This document shows positions 13,862 through 27,933 of a stretch of 64,000 nucleotides of DNA, one piece after another. The stretch covers positions 18,120,040 to 18,184,039 of the forward strand of contig NC_045145.1 of the NCBI RefSeq assembly GCF_008831285.2, written 5' to 3'. Under the pieces are notes generated by a model, which saw only the letters and a program-made list of their open reading frames with translations, was not told where the DNA came from and ran no database searches. Made by a program: the position numbers and the translations under genes. This stretch comes from Nymphaea colorata (taxonomy: Eukaryota > Streptophyta > Magnoliopsida > Nymphaeales > Nymphaeaceae). Numbering within the stretch: the stretch's first letter is position 1; every line of letters begins with the position of its first letter.

Positions 13862-14025
13862 TAGCTGAGTCGGGATTTTTTGACTGAGATTCTCGCCAAC
13901 TCAGGTCCAATAGTAGCATCGCATGTGACTGAAACCAGGTCTAATGAGATTTTCGAAGGCCTAGCATAGGCGTTGGCCCACACCAGTCACACTGTAGCTC
14001 CGTTATAGATTGAGAGGCCGAGCCA
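13862..14025. repeat. Dispersed repeat, copy 1 (pairs with 21152-21311)
   Basis: Shared blocks with the second copy, in order: GCTGAGTCGGGATTTTTTGACTGAGA (shown here in two parts only by position), GAAACCAGGTCTA.T, GAGATTTT.GAAGGC, an interval, then a TAGCTCCG...TATA.A..GAG.CC block. The copies are diverged. The GGCGGAGCT.GAATTTTT start motif is common in plant retroelement debris. The class is not determined. Confidence 0.4.
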
Positions 14026-17000
14026 GGTGTCTTGTACACACCTGGATGGTGCCACCGAAGCTAAACAAAATCACATGAATTGTTGGGATAGATTAGGTAG
14101 TCCCGATAATAATCTCAACTTGATTGTTTGAGTTGTTCCACTGGGTCCATTTGGGCCCATGCCCATAAATTATTGCACTGGCATGTCTTGGGCGCATCAC
14201 TAATATCAATAATTTGTTAACGGGCCTCAAATTATGTATCCGTTTCTCCTCCTTTTTGGCTTCATATTGCTGCTATAATGGCAGCTTTGATTACGCTTTC
14301 AACCTGTTGCACAGGACATAACTGCAAGCTGCACAGCAACTCAGCATTTGTCTCAATGCAGGCATCTTTTTGAAGACCAGGAAAAGAAAAGAAGGCCTGA
14401 ATATATAGAGACTATACACTAAATGCTAAAATCTGCCCCCACAGAATTGCCACCAAATCTTTGTTATATATCCAGACATAATGGGGAGAAGCTGGAACAT
14501 ACTGTGGTTCACAGAATGTTATCCAACATTATCCGGTTTTCGGGAAAATTTGGGCTTTTGCGAGAACGCATGTGCATGAGTGAGATCTGCCACTCATTGC
14601 GGGACATTTTCTTTTCTTTCTGTTTGTGTCAATGTGTTATTTGTGAACATGACTAACTTGATTTAGCCTAAAAAAATGCTTAAAGTGACCTTTATAGGTA
14701 TGTAGATTGCAAATGGTCACAGGGGCACACCTCAAAAGCCATGCTTCAGCATGCTTTTCGAGTTCCTTTTCTTCTCTAGAATTCATTTGTTTGAAGTGAA
14801 GAGGATGCATGCATGTGATGAAAAGGAAGAACCCGAAGGAAGAAAGAGATTCTTTTTTTTCCCTTCTCACTTTCTCACCAACTTTTTTTCTTTTACATGT
14901 TTCTAACCATCTTCTTTTCCTGAAAGGTTGTTTATGTAATGTAATGTTCCATGAATCTGCCTCAATATTTTATAGTGCTTCATGTTGGCAGGACATCCCT
15001 TTATGATTAACAAATCTGAGGAACAAAAGGGGGCTCCTGTATGTTTTCATCCATATATAGATTTATATCTTTACATCTTTGAAAAAAATTGTAGTCATGA
15101 TAAATTGATAATCACTTCTGCTTCTTTTTATCTTCTTTTCCCTGAAAAGAAGGAGATTTAGACCTATGAATGAATCATTTGAATAACCAGATCTTTACTA
15201 ATAGAAGTAGTCAAATTGTTTAACTGGTTCTATTCATCTCTGTCTCTCTCTCTCTACACACACACGCACACAGATAGCCGATTATGCCAAAAAAGATCCA
15301 TAGTTAACCACCTCTTGACCTAAAAAACATGCTGCTTTAGAGTTGTTTCGCACTTTTGAGGTCAGTGGCAACTCATTAACTCAAGTTCAATACTGGATCT
15401 TGTTAATCTTCATTAGATACGGGCTGCAACTAAAGCCCTTTTTACGCCTCCCGTGTGTGACAGGACCTAAAAATATGACTTCTTAAATTCCTCAAGAATT
15501 TGTAAACATGCTGCCCAACAACCAATTGCCATGGTTCATAGCATCAATAAATATCAATATAATGGTTCATTATATGAAGGATAGGCAGGGATCAGCATGC
15601 CCAATCAGACGTTCATGTTGGTTCAAGTTGATTTGCTAAATCCAATACCAATGCCAACATCAACACCTGAAATTGCATGTAACATTCCATGTGTATAATA
15701 GGACTTGAAAATACTTTTATATAAAAAAAAAAGTTTCAAAAAAGCTTATAAATTTATAGACCTTGGTTTTTTTTACCATAATTTGTTCTGTAATCTTTAT
15801 GTACTGATATTGAACCCCGTTATGAGACAAACCGGATTATTTTTCTTTTTTCTGAAATATATGCAAATACAAAAGTCAATTAAAACGTAACTTTGCAAAT
15901 TAATGCCCATGCTTATGTTGTCCAGATATTACCGATTATAAGCATTATCTTTTATGTGAAAGATAAAACAAGACCTCCTAGTCGACTTTGCCAAAAGGTT
16001 TGGACATAAGACATTGTAAGTTGGAAGAGATCAAGAATTCAATGCCCAAAAAATGTCGTTTTTGTTGACATAAGATGGTAGACGTCTGCCCAACTCCAGC
16101 TAGCTTATCAACATTGCAGAAGCAAAGCGACAACAAATTTGCGAAGAAACGAACCGCACATCTATCATTTTCATGTTTGAATATTGATTTAATAAGACCA
16201 TTCAATTAGTTAACTTGGTCGTTCCTGTTCTGCAAGTCCAACACCAGTTCGTCTTTCAGGCCTTTCTTCCTCCAACTTAAGAGGAACACCGCTGATCTTG
16301 AGACATAAATAAATGGGTTGGATCTGGTTTTTGGTTTTAGGGTTTTGGTCTTCTCCTTCTAATTTCTGTCACTAAAATACTACATAAATTAAGGCATACC
16401 ATATATATATGTTGATTTATTATTTAAGAAAGGTAGTGTCTGCAGGGTCCTTCAGCCGTCGACAAATGGCTCTTTCTTCAATTGGCCAAATATTAAAATA
16501 AATGGGCATACCAAGAAGCAATTATTTATTATACTTGAGCATAATAGTGTTCAGTGCGCTGAAATGCCATTTATGTAACAAGTTAAGGACTCAGTGTACT
16601 CTTCTTTGGGGAAATGCGGAGATGAACAGTGAAGGCATGTGTTGTTGCATCTTTTAAGTAGCTAAGGACCAACTAATGCAGCACGGTTTTCAAACTCTTC
16701 TGATCTGTTTGCCTTTAACTAAGCATCGACTGCCTATATATCATATCTTGACTTGGATCGTTAATCCTAGTGGTATAAGGTTTAGGTGCTGTAAAATTGG
16801 TTTTGGAATCGAATCGAATCGAATCAAGGAAGCTGCCGATCCGGGAATTGATCTATTAAGCAATTAGAAAAAATGCTGCATGGCAATCTTGAATCATCCG
16901 CCGAACTTACTAATTTGATGGGAATAGCTGATTCAGATTGATTTGAACAATATTGATAAGGTTAATATGGACCCTTTAAGCACCAATGCATACCACGTGT

Positions 17001-17189
17001 AATCATTATAAATTTGTTGTTCCACTCAAACCAATGCTTTATTTGATAGGATATGCGTGGATACAAGCTGTATGAATATGACATCAAAATGGAATTGTCC
17101 AATAAATTTGTCTACATTTATAGTCAAATGATATACACCTACAAAAAGAAGTTCAATTTGAACTTCTACAAAAAAAAAAAAAAGGAAAG

Positions 17190-17438
17190 TCCTCTATGAT
17201 TGGCACAATGGTTGGGGAAGGGATTGATAGACAGCCGGTTTTCGGTTTAAATTCTTAAGACATCAATTCCTTTGTTGCACAGGTTAAGTCCGGTGGGGAC
17301 GGTACCAGGAGGCACCGAAAGCAAGCCCTATGTCCTAAGGAGACAAAGAGTTGGGTGAGAGCTTTGGCTCTCTTCTGAGTAGCAGAATGAATTATGTACT
17401 TCTCTTACTCACCCAAAATAAAAAATAAAAAATAAAAA
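17190..17438 (+). mobile_element. SINE-like element with tRNA-type promoter boxes and A-rich tail
   Basis: TGGCACAATGGTTGG at 17201 resembles a Pol III A box. GGTTTAAATTC at 17244 resembles a B box (consensus GGTTCRANTCC, partly mutated). They are 43 nt apart, as in a tRNA. The body of about 180 nt has no ORF and ends in an A-rich tail of AATAAAA repeats at about 17415-17438. Together these are the hallmarks of a tRNA-derived SINE. No clear flanking target duplication is visible, so the exact ends are approximate. A second copy-like start is at 31553. Confidence 0.5.
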
Positions 17439-18686
17439 GATGCCTAACTTCACCAAAGAAATGTCAATTCCATGAAAGTAAATGGCCTTACCAGAGAGAC
17501 CTATGTAATACCCAAAAAAATTTAGTTATGTATTGAAGATTGTTAGACATATTCAAGGGCTTATAAAGAGAGTTATTAAATAAATGGTTGTCTTGGTTCC
17601 TAGCCTTTTGATGGCTGGAGCCGAAACTGTTAGAAGGCGGGTTGGGATCTGCTAGAGTAGGGGTTCAAGCCCAGAATAGTTCGGTATGATATCAAAGCTC
17701 GTTCAACACTCGAACCTAAGGTCCTACATGTGTGGATGTGTGTGCCCATGAGTACTCCTTGTAAGTTCTTAGGAAGCACTTCCACTTTCTTCTTGTATAT
17801 ATGAGTTGGTGCTAGGCATATCACTACCACATCATGTAACAATTAGCAAACATCAAACACTAAGAGAACTGGTCCGAAAGCTTGTCCTTTCATACTTGAG
17901 AAACAATTTTCACATGCTACGAGCTGTGAAATGCACGCATTCCTCATAGCCTTTGTTCTTATCCGCAAGTGTGATGAGATGATAAGATCGTTATGTCCTT
18001 GTTCCCACCTCAACAAACAGAAGAAAGAAGTATTTGAGATGTGGTGGGAACTAGGAAGAGGCAGGTGGTTGTAGTGGAATGCTTTCGTGAGCTTCAAAGG
18101 GGTCGATTCTGGACAAAGAACCAGTTGGAGAAGCTGGACAGCTAGACGCATACTTAGTGGGCTCATAACAATGCCAAAAGCTTTCATGGTAGGCTCATAC
18201 TTTTCTACGGCTTGGTCTCCATGCGCCCTTTGCTTCAAACCCCATACTCCTTTGTTTCAGCTCCACTCTCAAAGACTTCGGCTGCAAAGGATTCCATCTG
18301 CATTTACTACTTTCTTATGTGTTATGTGTTGGGTGGTGAAAATTTTTAAAATATCTCCAGACAAAAAGTCGTCATGAAAGAATTAGCTAGAGTTTATGGT
18401 GAAGCAACAATTCATGTTTCTTTTAATTAACAACAATTTATGATGCTTTTAGGGGATATTTGGCATTAGGAATAAAGTATAAATGTTCTTAAAACTTCTC
18501 TAAAATTGAAATAAATTTATGAGATACTTGAACAAGTGTCCCATAAATATACCTTAGTTTGAGGTAAATTCATGCAACACCCACGTATTGTTTCTTTAAG
18601 CCGAGCTCTAAGGAGTAGTTTGGTAGCAGAGACATTTTGTAAGTATCTTATGAAATTGCTTCAAAATTTAAAGCAGGTTCATCAAG

Positions 18687-18786
18687 CACTACAACTATTG
18701 TTTAATGAACTTGTTTCAATCTTTGTAGTAGATTCACACTACAACTATTGTTTAATGAACTTGTTTCAATCTTTGTGGTAGATTCA
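18687..18786. repeat. 50-bp tandem duplication
   Basis: A 50-bp unit starting CACTACAACTATTGTTTAAT occurs at 18687-18736 and again at 18737-18786. The copies differ by GTAGTA versus GTGGTA. No function is seen. Confidence 0.9.
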
Positions 18787-20057
18787 TGAGAGACCCACAA
18801 TGGCGTGAAGTAAAATTTAAAGACCAACATGAAAATTTGCTTAATGTAACATATAGTGGGAAAAAGTTGTCTCAGATGGGAAGGTATTGTACGGATTAAT
18901 TACATTTTGTCGGTGATCGTGAATCTTGTTAGATAAACAACTTGATAAGGCCTTCAGACGGTTTGAATATTTTATTTTGTTTTACTTGCCCTAACTTCAA
19001 GGTTAATGTTTTACATTAATCGGAAGCTAAATAGACAACACGTCATATCAACTTTCTCTGTTGGATCGACCGCGAAGGGTGGTAACTTTAGGTCAATTTT
19101 CCGAGAGAGGGGGGGTAAAGTTCTTCGATTATTTTCCAACACTGCATGGGAGAGAGAAGAGTAAAGTTAAATGCACCTACTCAAGGAATAAGCAGAAAAA
19201 ACAAAGGGGTCTTTAAGCAACAAAGACAAGAGGGGAGAGTAGGTGACAATAGAAAGGTGGCATTGAGGAATTGGGTGCCACAAGGCCTTTTGTCTTTCTC
19301 ATTTGATGTTGAAGGATCACGACGGCAATATCTTCCAATGAAAAGCTTAGCTGGGGGATCATGACTGCAATATCTTCACTCCCAACAAAATTAGTGACAT
19401 CTTGCCAATGAGCGGAAGAGGCCGAGGTCCCCTCCTTTCCTTTTGTTCTTGGGGTCTAGAGCTGCTTTGGAATCCATAAACTTACAATTACACAATTCAA
19501 TTTGATGAGAATAGAGTATACCACTCAAACAGCTAGCTCGGGAGAGTGGCGCACTGACAATGATCACAGAGATTCAAAATCCAAACCCTTTTTTTTGTGA
19601 GTCGCTTAGCTGGTTGTGCTATAACCCTCAACAGGGGGGGGGGGGGGGTGCGCTTAGGTCATGACCCTGGTGAGCGCAGGAAAAAAAAAATTATATTGAA
19701 AAAATCAAATTTTTTTAGTTTGGCCCGACCCGTCGCTCCTGTTGGCCTGACCTGCGACGGTTTGGCTCGCCCTTGAAAAAATTCTTGGCTCCTCCCCTGC
19801 CCCTCAAGGCAATTGGTGACATATGAGGGGCCCTATGTATCAAGCACATGATATGTAACATTAGTCGCAGCTCACTCTCGATCTGATTGGTAAGTAAAAA
19901 TTCATTAAAGAGGGTCACAATGTGTCCGAAGTTTTCTTGCCAAGCCAAAATTAACAGAGCATGAAAAGGGACAGCAAACGATATGGTGATCTGGATATCG
20001 TCCGCTTCCGCTTCTGGAAAGGCACGATCGGTGGAGATGTTAGTGGATTGGATTTAC

Positions 20058-20061
<4 letters not shown>

Positions 20062-20127
<66 letters not shown>
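20062..20127. repeat. (TA)n microsatellite
   Basis: About 33 units of TA without interruption, one of the two longest pure tracts in the window. Confidence 0.97.
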
Positions 20128-20128
<1 letters not shown>

Positions 20129-21151
20129 TTAATTTTGTAAGGATTAAAAAGAGGGATATTAGTACGCAGTGCTACTCATCTATACAAGTTGGTGACGAGC
20201 TTTTGTATATCTTTGTAACATTGAATAAGGATTAGATTAATGAGAGATATACAAGACAAGATTTGTGAGTTTATCTCCCTCTTCATAGAAATACTTATTA
20301 AAGGGCATTTAGTGAGGATAGTGCGTGATTAATCAAAATTGTCCAAATTAACAAGTAGTCTCATACACGTCATTTATGCATACCTCTTAATATCTTGTTT
20401 TATTTGATTGCCACACACATGTCGCAGATGATGAATAATTTTATGTGCAAACTTAAGAGAAAAACATTAGACATTGATGTCTAAATTGAATTTCATGTAC
20501 CGAGAAAACAAAATCCGTTCATTTAAAAAATTCATCAAAACCCAATTTAGAGACGTAAGTTTTGTTCCTTAACAAGGTGGCTCAAGCCAGCTCCTGCATA
20601 TTTATACCAGTTTATAATGATTCAAAGATTCTAAATTTCAAACATATCAATTAAGCTGTTTGTCTTTTCGCTCGCAATCAATTCCAGGGTTTCCTTCTTC
20701 GTGTACCAGCAAGCTGTGAACATGGGGACGTCCTTAATGAGACATATTGTGGACGGGGACACTCGTTAGTGACTAGGGATGCCTTATGGAATGCGATCCA
20801 CGCATCTACTAATCAAATGGAAAGGAGGCACTTCGAGTTGAACAAATTTTCTTTATCTAAATCATTTCTAAACTTAATATGTAATTGACAAGTCGATTTT
20901 GCCTTTAATGTAGCTGACAAATTCATTATTCATAGTTGTACTTCTGAGATATTCGTCTTCTCTTGCTATCTTAACTATGGTTAAGTAAATGGTTAAGGAA
21001 ACATAAGGAAGCAACCTCCCTGTTAAAAGTCATGACCGGAGTTATGCTTTTATTAAATGCATATTAGTGCATTGAGACTGAAGGCGAGGCCGGACCACCA
21101 AGTGAAACATCATCAAAAGAGATTTAAACAACGGAAATGTTAAGGCTTCAG

Positions 21152-21311
21152 TGGCGGAGCTAGAATTTTTCGACTGAGAGACATTATGAACCCGGTGGGA
21201 CTAAAACCAGGTCTATCTTTACTGCAATGGGATTTTTAAAGGCTTAATTAATGTGTAGACCAGCTACATTGGTGATCCGCTACGGCCATTACATTATAAA
21301 GAGCCTAATAA
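21152..21311. repeat. Dispersed repeat, copy 2 (pairs with 13862-14025)
   Basis: Starts GTGGCGGAGCTAGAATTTTT, then CGACTGAGAGA, AAAACCAGGTCTAT, GGGATTTTTAAAGGC and a GCTACGGCCATTACATTATA block, in the same order as the copy at 13862. It has been AT-shifted by mutation. Related start motifs occur at about 60690 (+) and about 19790 (-). No ORF. Confidence 0.4.
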
Positions 21312-22537
21312 TGTAGAATTCATTTATCTTGAAATGATTCCTGATCTTCAGAAAAAAAAAAAAAACTGCTAGATATTTTTTGGAATGTTAGCATCAATGT
21401 TACTTTATATCATTCCCTTCGAACCTAGTTTGGAAGGGCGCCACATTCTCGTTGATACGACTGGAAACAAGTACTAGTACGGGACACAGCAAAATAATTT
21501 TTTTAATTATTTATTTATTTTAATTATTTTTTTGTTAAATAGTAAATATATGCGTTTGTTTGTCATACCTACACTCAAATTTTGAAAAGAGTCCTGTCCT
21601 GACTGCATTCAAGTGACATAGATGTTACCGATATGGGCGTTTTTATTATGGCCCTGACAGAGATGATGCAGCGGCCGGTAGCTGACCTTTCAGAAACCCT
21701 GCCACAATAAAACAATTGCTCATTCCGGCCGATTCTCTACGGCCCACGGTGCCACATTCTCTGCATCCTTTGAAAAATGCCACCACTTTGATTTACGCTG
21801 GTTATATTTGAACTGAACAACCTTCTTCAACTTATCAGCATCTTTCAACCATAAAACTCAGTGACTCCAACTTGGATCGACAAATGACGAGTTCATTAGG
21901 TCAGCAAGTTGACTTGTTAACTTGATCGAGATTTAAAATAACCACAATGTAAATCACTGTAGCCGAATCGGGCGAGTCAGCATTGAATTAGTCTGAGTCG
22001 AGCCAAGTAAAGGACGAGTCGGGCCAAAATTAACTCATGGCCAGGTGACTCGAGATGGTTTGGGCGATTCTGGAGCCAACCTGAAGAGTCTGCCAACCAG
22101 GCTTCAAACGGTCATACCCACTAAACATTTTGCCGTATTTTTACATGTGAAATATGTTTGTTATTAAATACAGTGAATAAACCATGATAAAAATATCTCT
22201 AACAGAAAATATATTATTTGGTGGTCAGAACAAAGCGAATTATGGACGTATCTTCTCTTTTGTTTGGCAATATTTTTCAAATGTGTAAAACAAAATAAAG
22301 GTCCTGATTCGACCAGTCAACCATGAATCAGGAACTTGAAAAACCAAAAAGATTTCTCGTGCTACAATCGCGGGGGGCGGCGCTAAGAATTAAATAATGC
22401 TGCCGATCGACGACCCTCCGGCCTTTTCCAGGAGATCTGCTAACGAATTACGGCTTTCCCCGTTGTGATTAACCAAGTCCAATAGGGCTGAACCTAATCA
22501 GAATCCCGTTGAGTCCGATTCTTTACCTGAAAGATCA

Positions 22538-22540
<3 letters not shown>

Positions 22541-22584
<44 letters not shown>
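22541..22584. repeat. (AT)n microsatellite
   Basis: About 22 AT units, flanked by CATGC on the left and GCAGACATG on the right, so the flanks are also weakly self-complementary. Confidence 0.97.
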
Positions 22585-22587
<3 letters not shown>

Positions 22588-25500
22588 GACATGCTACACA
22601 AGACTTGGCAATGAAATGTGGCATACGACCACATTTAAAGTCAACACCTGCCTTGTATTCATCAATACAAATATTGGACAAATTGAAATATTTGGCGGTC
22701 CCAAATGGTTAAGATGTTAATATGGAGGCTTTTTTGTTTTTGATATCATGAAACTGCACTCCAGCAGTGAACTTGGTTGCAATATTCTTGGTAGTGTAAT
22801 ACCCGGCGAAGCTAGAAGTAACTAATTAAAAGTATATCTTTGGCGCTTCCACTCTGAAGTATGTCCAGATTTTTATTGTAACATATGAACATAGGATTCA
22901 AATTATCACATACTGTTTCAGATGGCCAGATCAGTTGCTTAATTTCAATATGTATTGTCAAGCTAGAATTGTAACATGTAGACAGTAAAACCCAGAAAAC
23001 GGGAGTACAGCAGAAAGAAAATAAGAGATGAAAACAATTAGTGGGAGCCTCTGCCACGCAGGGATGCATGTAAACGGTTTTGATAGAGTGTGATACTTGA
23101 CATGTATATAGACCAAAGTATTTGGATTCAGTAAGATCATTCACGCTCAATTACTAAATGCAGAATAATATTGTATAAAGTTTATTTTACTGAATCCAAT
23201 AGATATCTAATTAAATTCCATGGACATATGAATTTGGTTACATGAAAAAACTTTAATAAGCTGTCTTTTTGTTTTCCCTTCAATGTTAGAATCCACTTCC
23301 ATTCTAATTCAAATTAAGCCATACCCAAATATGAGTAGGGAAGAGAAAGACACATTTTATGAGGCATATCTTACCTTGTAACGATGTAAATTAACTTGGA
23401 TTGAATCTGCTCTTTACCAGATCCTTCCCAATTGGATCTGCTCTTGGGCTCAGACCTGAATTTTCTGGATCTGACAGGCGTAAGATCTGAGGATTGCATG
23501 TGATTGGGTGATCGGATCGTGAACCCATATTAGGATTTCGGTCACAAAACTGCAAACCAAAATCAGGAATCAGGATCCCATCCTTTCACAGGATTTTCAG
23601 CCTGCTTTGAAAGGGCAATCGAATAATACCGACCCATTAATATCCCTATTTATATAGTGGCTGCTTTCTTAGGACATCGATCTCTGCCCATAACAGCAAA
23701 AATAGGGACCTAACTGATTGTTACGCTTGAAATTCGAGGGCAAAAACGCTTGGTCATCCTAAGAATAATTATTTCTGCGTTGAATATTGTACACGAGAAA
23801 CTTCGTTTGGACTCGATTATTGATGTAAAATCACAGTAGAAAAGCAGCTTATCTGGTACTAGTCAATAACGTAGATTCAAAAAAAGCTATCTCTTTCTCT
23901 CTCGAAGGGAGAGGTTTTTCTGTACAGCAGTCAATGCGTAGATAATTTTCTCTGTAAATGCTGTGAAATCACCAGTCAGCACGATGAATCATGATGAGGC
24001 GATGCCGTTGTCACACTCTACGTCTTGGATCCTGGGACTAAAGGCCAAGACATTTTCTTAAGACTGCAAAAGATAGAAGAGTGCTTCAAGGTGCGCTCCC
24101 CACACACAGTAGTACTACAACTTGAACCCCTAAATCACTCGACTCAATGTTAGGCATGCACCCTCCTCGTCGTGATTCCCTCCAACTCCAAGCGTCGCTC
24201 GATCCTTGCCAACTCCTGAACACCAACATCTGGTACTGCTGCCTTCTTCATAATGAATATATATTGCTAATATTGCATTCGATCAAATGGTGCCCACCAA
24301 TATCATTTTCACAGCTACTTATTCACAAACTTTTGGGCATAATGTTTGCTTCCGAAGTACCATCAGTGACCGACTTCAAAATATTTTGTTTATTAGAGAG
24401 AGAGAGAGAAAGAGATGCAGAGTCGTAGGCCTTTGCGGGCCGGCGGGCAATCTGAAGGTGTAATTTGGAGAGCAGGCTCAGTAGCTCCCATGATAGCAGG
24501 TTGATCAAACTAACGATTGGGTTTCACTTACCGTCAATCCGGCCAACTATGTTATATACCCCTTCGGTCAACCTAAATGAATAACTTGTGGGGAATAAAA
24601 AAAGTATCAATGAAAACATGTTATACATACTTCAAGTCAGGGGTCCATATATATAAATATGTGCAAGATTATATAAACAAACATATATAAAAAGCAAGTC
24701 AAGAGAGAGCAGGTGCTTCCCATGGCTGCTAATGTGGCGTACTGGACTTTTTCTTGTAAATTGTCCTCTGTAGAGAAGTAAAAGTCAGCGAGATGAATCG
24801 GAATGAAATTTGTAGCAAACAGATTCAATTCCGTGGGCGATTCATGAGTGTCTCATGTCATTATTTTTACTATACCAAATATACTTCAAAAGAGTTTTCT
24901 TACGTTTAACTAAATTTTATATATTTTCTATAAATGTTTCTAAAATAGATATATTAATGTCTTTGCGAATTCACAACCAATTCAGGAAGCTGAATGGGCC
25001 GATCTGATTCGAAAGCCATTTTTCAATATAACACCTGCCTTTTAATTTATTTTTCGGTTTATTCTCGAGTTAGTGCGTAGAATACGACGGAATATAATTA
25101 ATCAGTTCACTCTGCAGCACGTAAATGAAAACGGAGTACTATAGCTTAGTAGAGCCGGAGAAGTAGTAAGTTTTCAGCATGAACTGAACCCAGGACTTGT
25201 AGGTATAAAAGGTGGCTTCCTCACTAATTCTTTGGTAATCTCAGTTCTCTAAGCGACGTCATCTTCCGATGGGGTTGTGAGTTATGATCAATTCCTCCCA
25301 AAACAGATCAGCCATGAGGCGTTGCTTTCCTTGACCGGTTTGTGCGACACCACCAACTACAATGCATAAATATTATGAGGTACGTTGTAGTTTGTTGGCA
25401 TTGCGAGTGGCTTTGACCTGTTGGGGCATTCATGGCGGAGAAGAAAGGATTCCGGGAGGGAGAAGAAGTTGCTCTTCTTTTAAAGAGGTTTATGGAATCC

Positions 25501-27124
25501 CTTTTTCATGAGGCGACAAAATCCCAACGCTTTCCCCAAAGTTTTTTCTCAGCTGTCAAAATGCTCTTTCCGCATCACCACTTCTCTTGCCTGTAAAACA
25601 GGGAAAGCTCGATACAGTAAGCTTTCCCAACTGCCCACCGCATTGTAAGTAACGTCGATCGTCCTAGCTGCATGTGGTTGGGGCTCCATTCGGTCCCGTG
25701 GGTGTTTAGATTCATCTAATTGTTGGCAGTAGGAACGCTACGCGAGTGTCTTAATGAATGTGCTTCAAAGAATGAATGAAGCCGATTCAGAAGATACTAC
25801 AATTAATAAAAGTAATCACAGGCTCACTAAGTAGCTGAGTATGGGCCTCGAGTGGGTTCTTCATCTAAAACATCAAAAAATAAATACTTGGTCGATGGAT
25901 GAAAGGGTGTCACCTTTGTGAACCCCAAAAACCCGCCGGATTTTAGGGCACTTACCCCATACGGTTGATGGACATAACTTGGAGTAATGCACCGATGTGG
26001 GCCTAAAAGTTGAAATATTTCATCTATTATGTCACCGGACATCATCCTGATTTTTGGTCATGAAAGCTGTAGGACGCCATGCCACTTTATGTGGCTTAAT
26101 TGGGCACGACACCCAACTCATTTGCAACCGCCATTGGAGCTTAGGACCACCCTATCTACATGTACCCACTCAACCTGTCTACTGCCAGAGCCGCTTCAAT
26201 AATATGGACGTTCAGCAATGGATGAGGGAGTTTTGAAATCTGCCAACCGATCTGGCCTTGAACTGGTGCTCCATTTTAAGATTATTAGCTAGAATCTTGT
26301 AGTTTTCGTTTGAGAGTTATAAATCTTACACGAGAAGGGAGCATTTTAATGAAGTGCCTTGCCGCGGTGGGGATCTCCCATGTGAGCTCCACAAAAATTT
26401 CTTTATTTTCATATTGGTGACTTTCATGTATGTCAGTGGTCTTATAAGTAAGTGGGTTTCTGGCTCCGCGACTGCCTCGTCGACTTCATTGCCTGCGTAA
26501 TTGAGGTGCATATGAAGACACAGACGCGTCAACAACTGAGTTGATTCAGGAATTAGAAATACCAATTGGTTTGTGATTTTTACTGTCTGGTAAGTCTTAG
26601 CGGCTTCTCTGCTGGTTTCTTATGAACATGAGTTTAGGAAGAAGCCACACGACAAACATAGAGGGAGAACCCATACTGCCTGGAGCAACCAACAATAGGT
26701 ACTAACACTCTCTCTAGCGGTTGGGTGGTTAAATTGTATTGATGCGTACATGTAGATGTGCAGATACAAAGAGAAGTATTTAGAAGAGGGTCCGCGGCCT
26801 CACGCTCATGAGACTCCGCCACCACCACCACCCTTCGTAACCTTCTCGTCCTTCCCCGCCCTCCTCCTCCTCCTCCGACCGTTCTCCTCCGCCTTTCCTC
26901 CACCATTCCTTGCCTCGCATCGAGAGAGAAGAGCCGTTCAGTTTTCTCACCTAAGATAAGGAAAGGAAAGGGCGGACAAAAAGGAGGAAGAAAGGAGGAT
27001 AAAGGGGAGCTAGCAGATAGTGGAGCAGGAAAAGAAGAGAGAGAGCGAGAGAGAATCAATTGATCCCCACATTCTTTCTCGACTCGGCCCATCCTCCATC
27101 CAAAACCCGAAGGCAAAAGGAAAA

Positions 27125-27886
27125 ATGCCAACTCCAAGGCCACCTTCCTCTTCCTCCTTCCTTCCCTTCTTCCTCCTCTTCATCAGCTTCTTCCCTGCCA
27201 CCATACGCTCCGCCTCCTCGTATTCCTTTATTTATGGCGGGTGCTCGCAGCAGCGCTACTTCACCCCCTCGCCCTACCAGTCCAACCTCGATTCTGTCCT
27301 CGCCTCCCTCGCCAATGCCGCCTTCTCCGACCTATACGCCCACTTCACCGTCGGCAAAGACGGGGACCCGACTACCATAACCGGGCTTTTCCAATGCCGC
27401 GGCGACCTCACGGCCGGCGGCGGCGACTGCTCCCACTGCGTCCAGGACGCCATCGGGCAGCTGCACCCGCTCTGCCCGCAGGCCTGCGGGGCCTCCCTGC
27501 AGCTCGACTCCTGCTTCGTCAAGTACGACAACGCCACCTTCCTCGGCGTGCTAGACACCACCCTCATCTACAAGAAGTGCAGCTCCTCGGCTGCCAACGC
27601 CTACGACTCCGACTTCCTCGGCCGCCGGGACGACGTGCTGCGCCAGCTCTCCTCCGGAGGGTCGTACTTTCGGACGGCGAGCTCCTCGGGGTTTGTGCTT
27701 GGGGAGGCGCAGTGCCTGGGGGACCTGAGCTCGGGGGATTGCACGCAGTGCGTGACGGAGGCGGTGGAGAGGCTGAGGGAGGTTTGCGGGTCGGCTCTCT
27801 CCGGCGATGTCTACCTTGGCAAGTGCTACGCCCGCTACTCCTCCGCCGGCCTCTACTCCCATGCCAGCCACGGTGAGCTCCACCGG

Positions 27887-27933
<47 letters not shown>

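Larger units (their letters stand above)
9410..27019. other. 17.6-kb gene-poor region
   Basis: I find no gene here that I can support. The region left of about 11.2 kb is the kinase promoter side and is less AT-rich. Further right are MITE-like, SINE-like and other diverged repeats listed separately, long (AT)n tracts, poly-A/T runs, a (G)n run near 19636-19648 and a 50-bp tandem duplication at 18687. ORFs of 60-170 codons are scattered and lack family signatures. The 26.6-27.0 kb part is pyrimidine-rich and probably promoter and leader of the DUF26 gene. Confidence 0.55.

Noticed and set aside
17630..17842. LTR retrotransposon primer-binding site (GATATCAAAGCTCG)
   Set aside because: Too many mismatches to the initiator-Met tRNA complement, and no LTR pair or polyprotein nearby.
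27241..27876. 211-codon Arg/Pro/Leu-rich plus-strand ORF
   Set aside because: Out-of-frame shadow of PDLP exon 1 caused by GC-rich codons.
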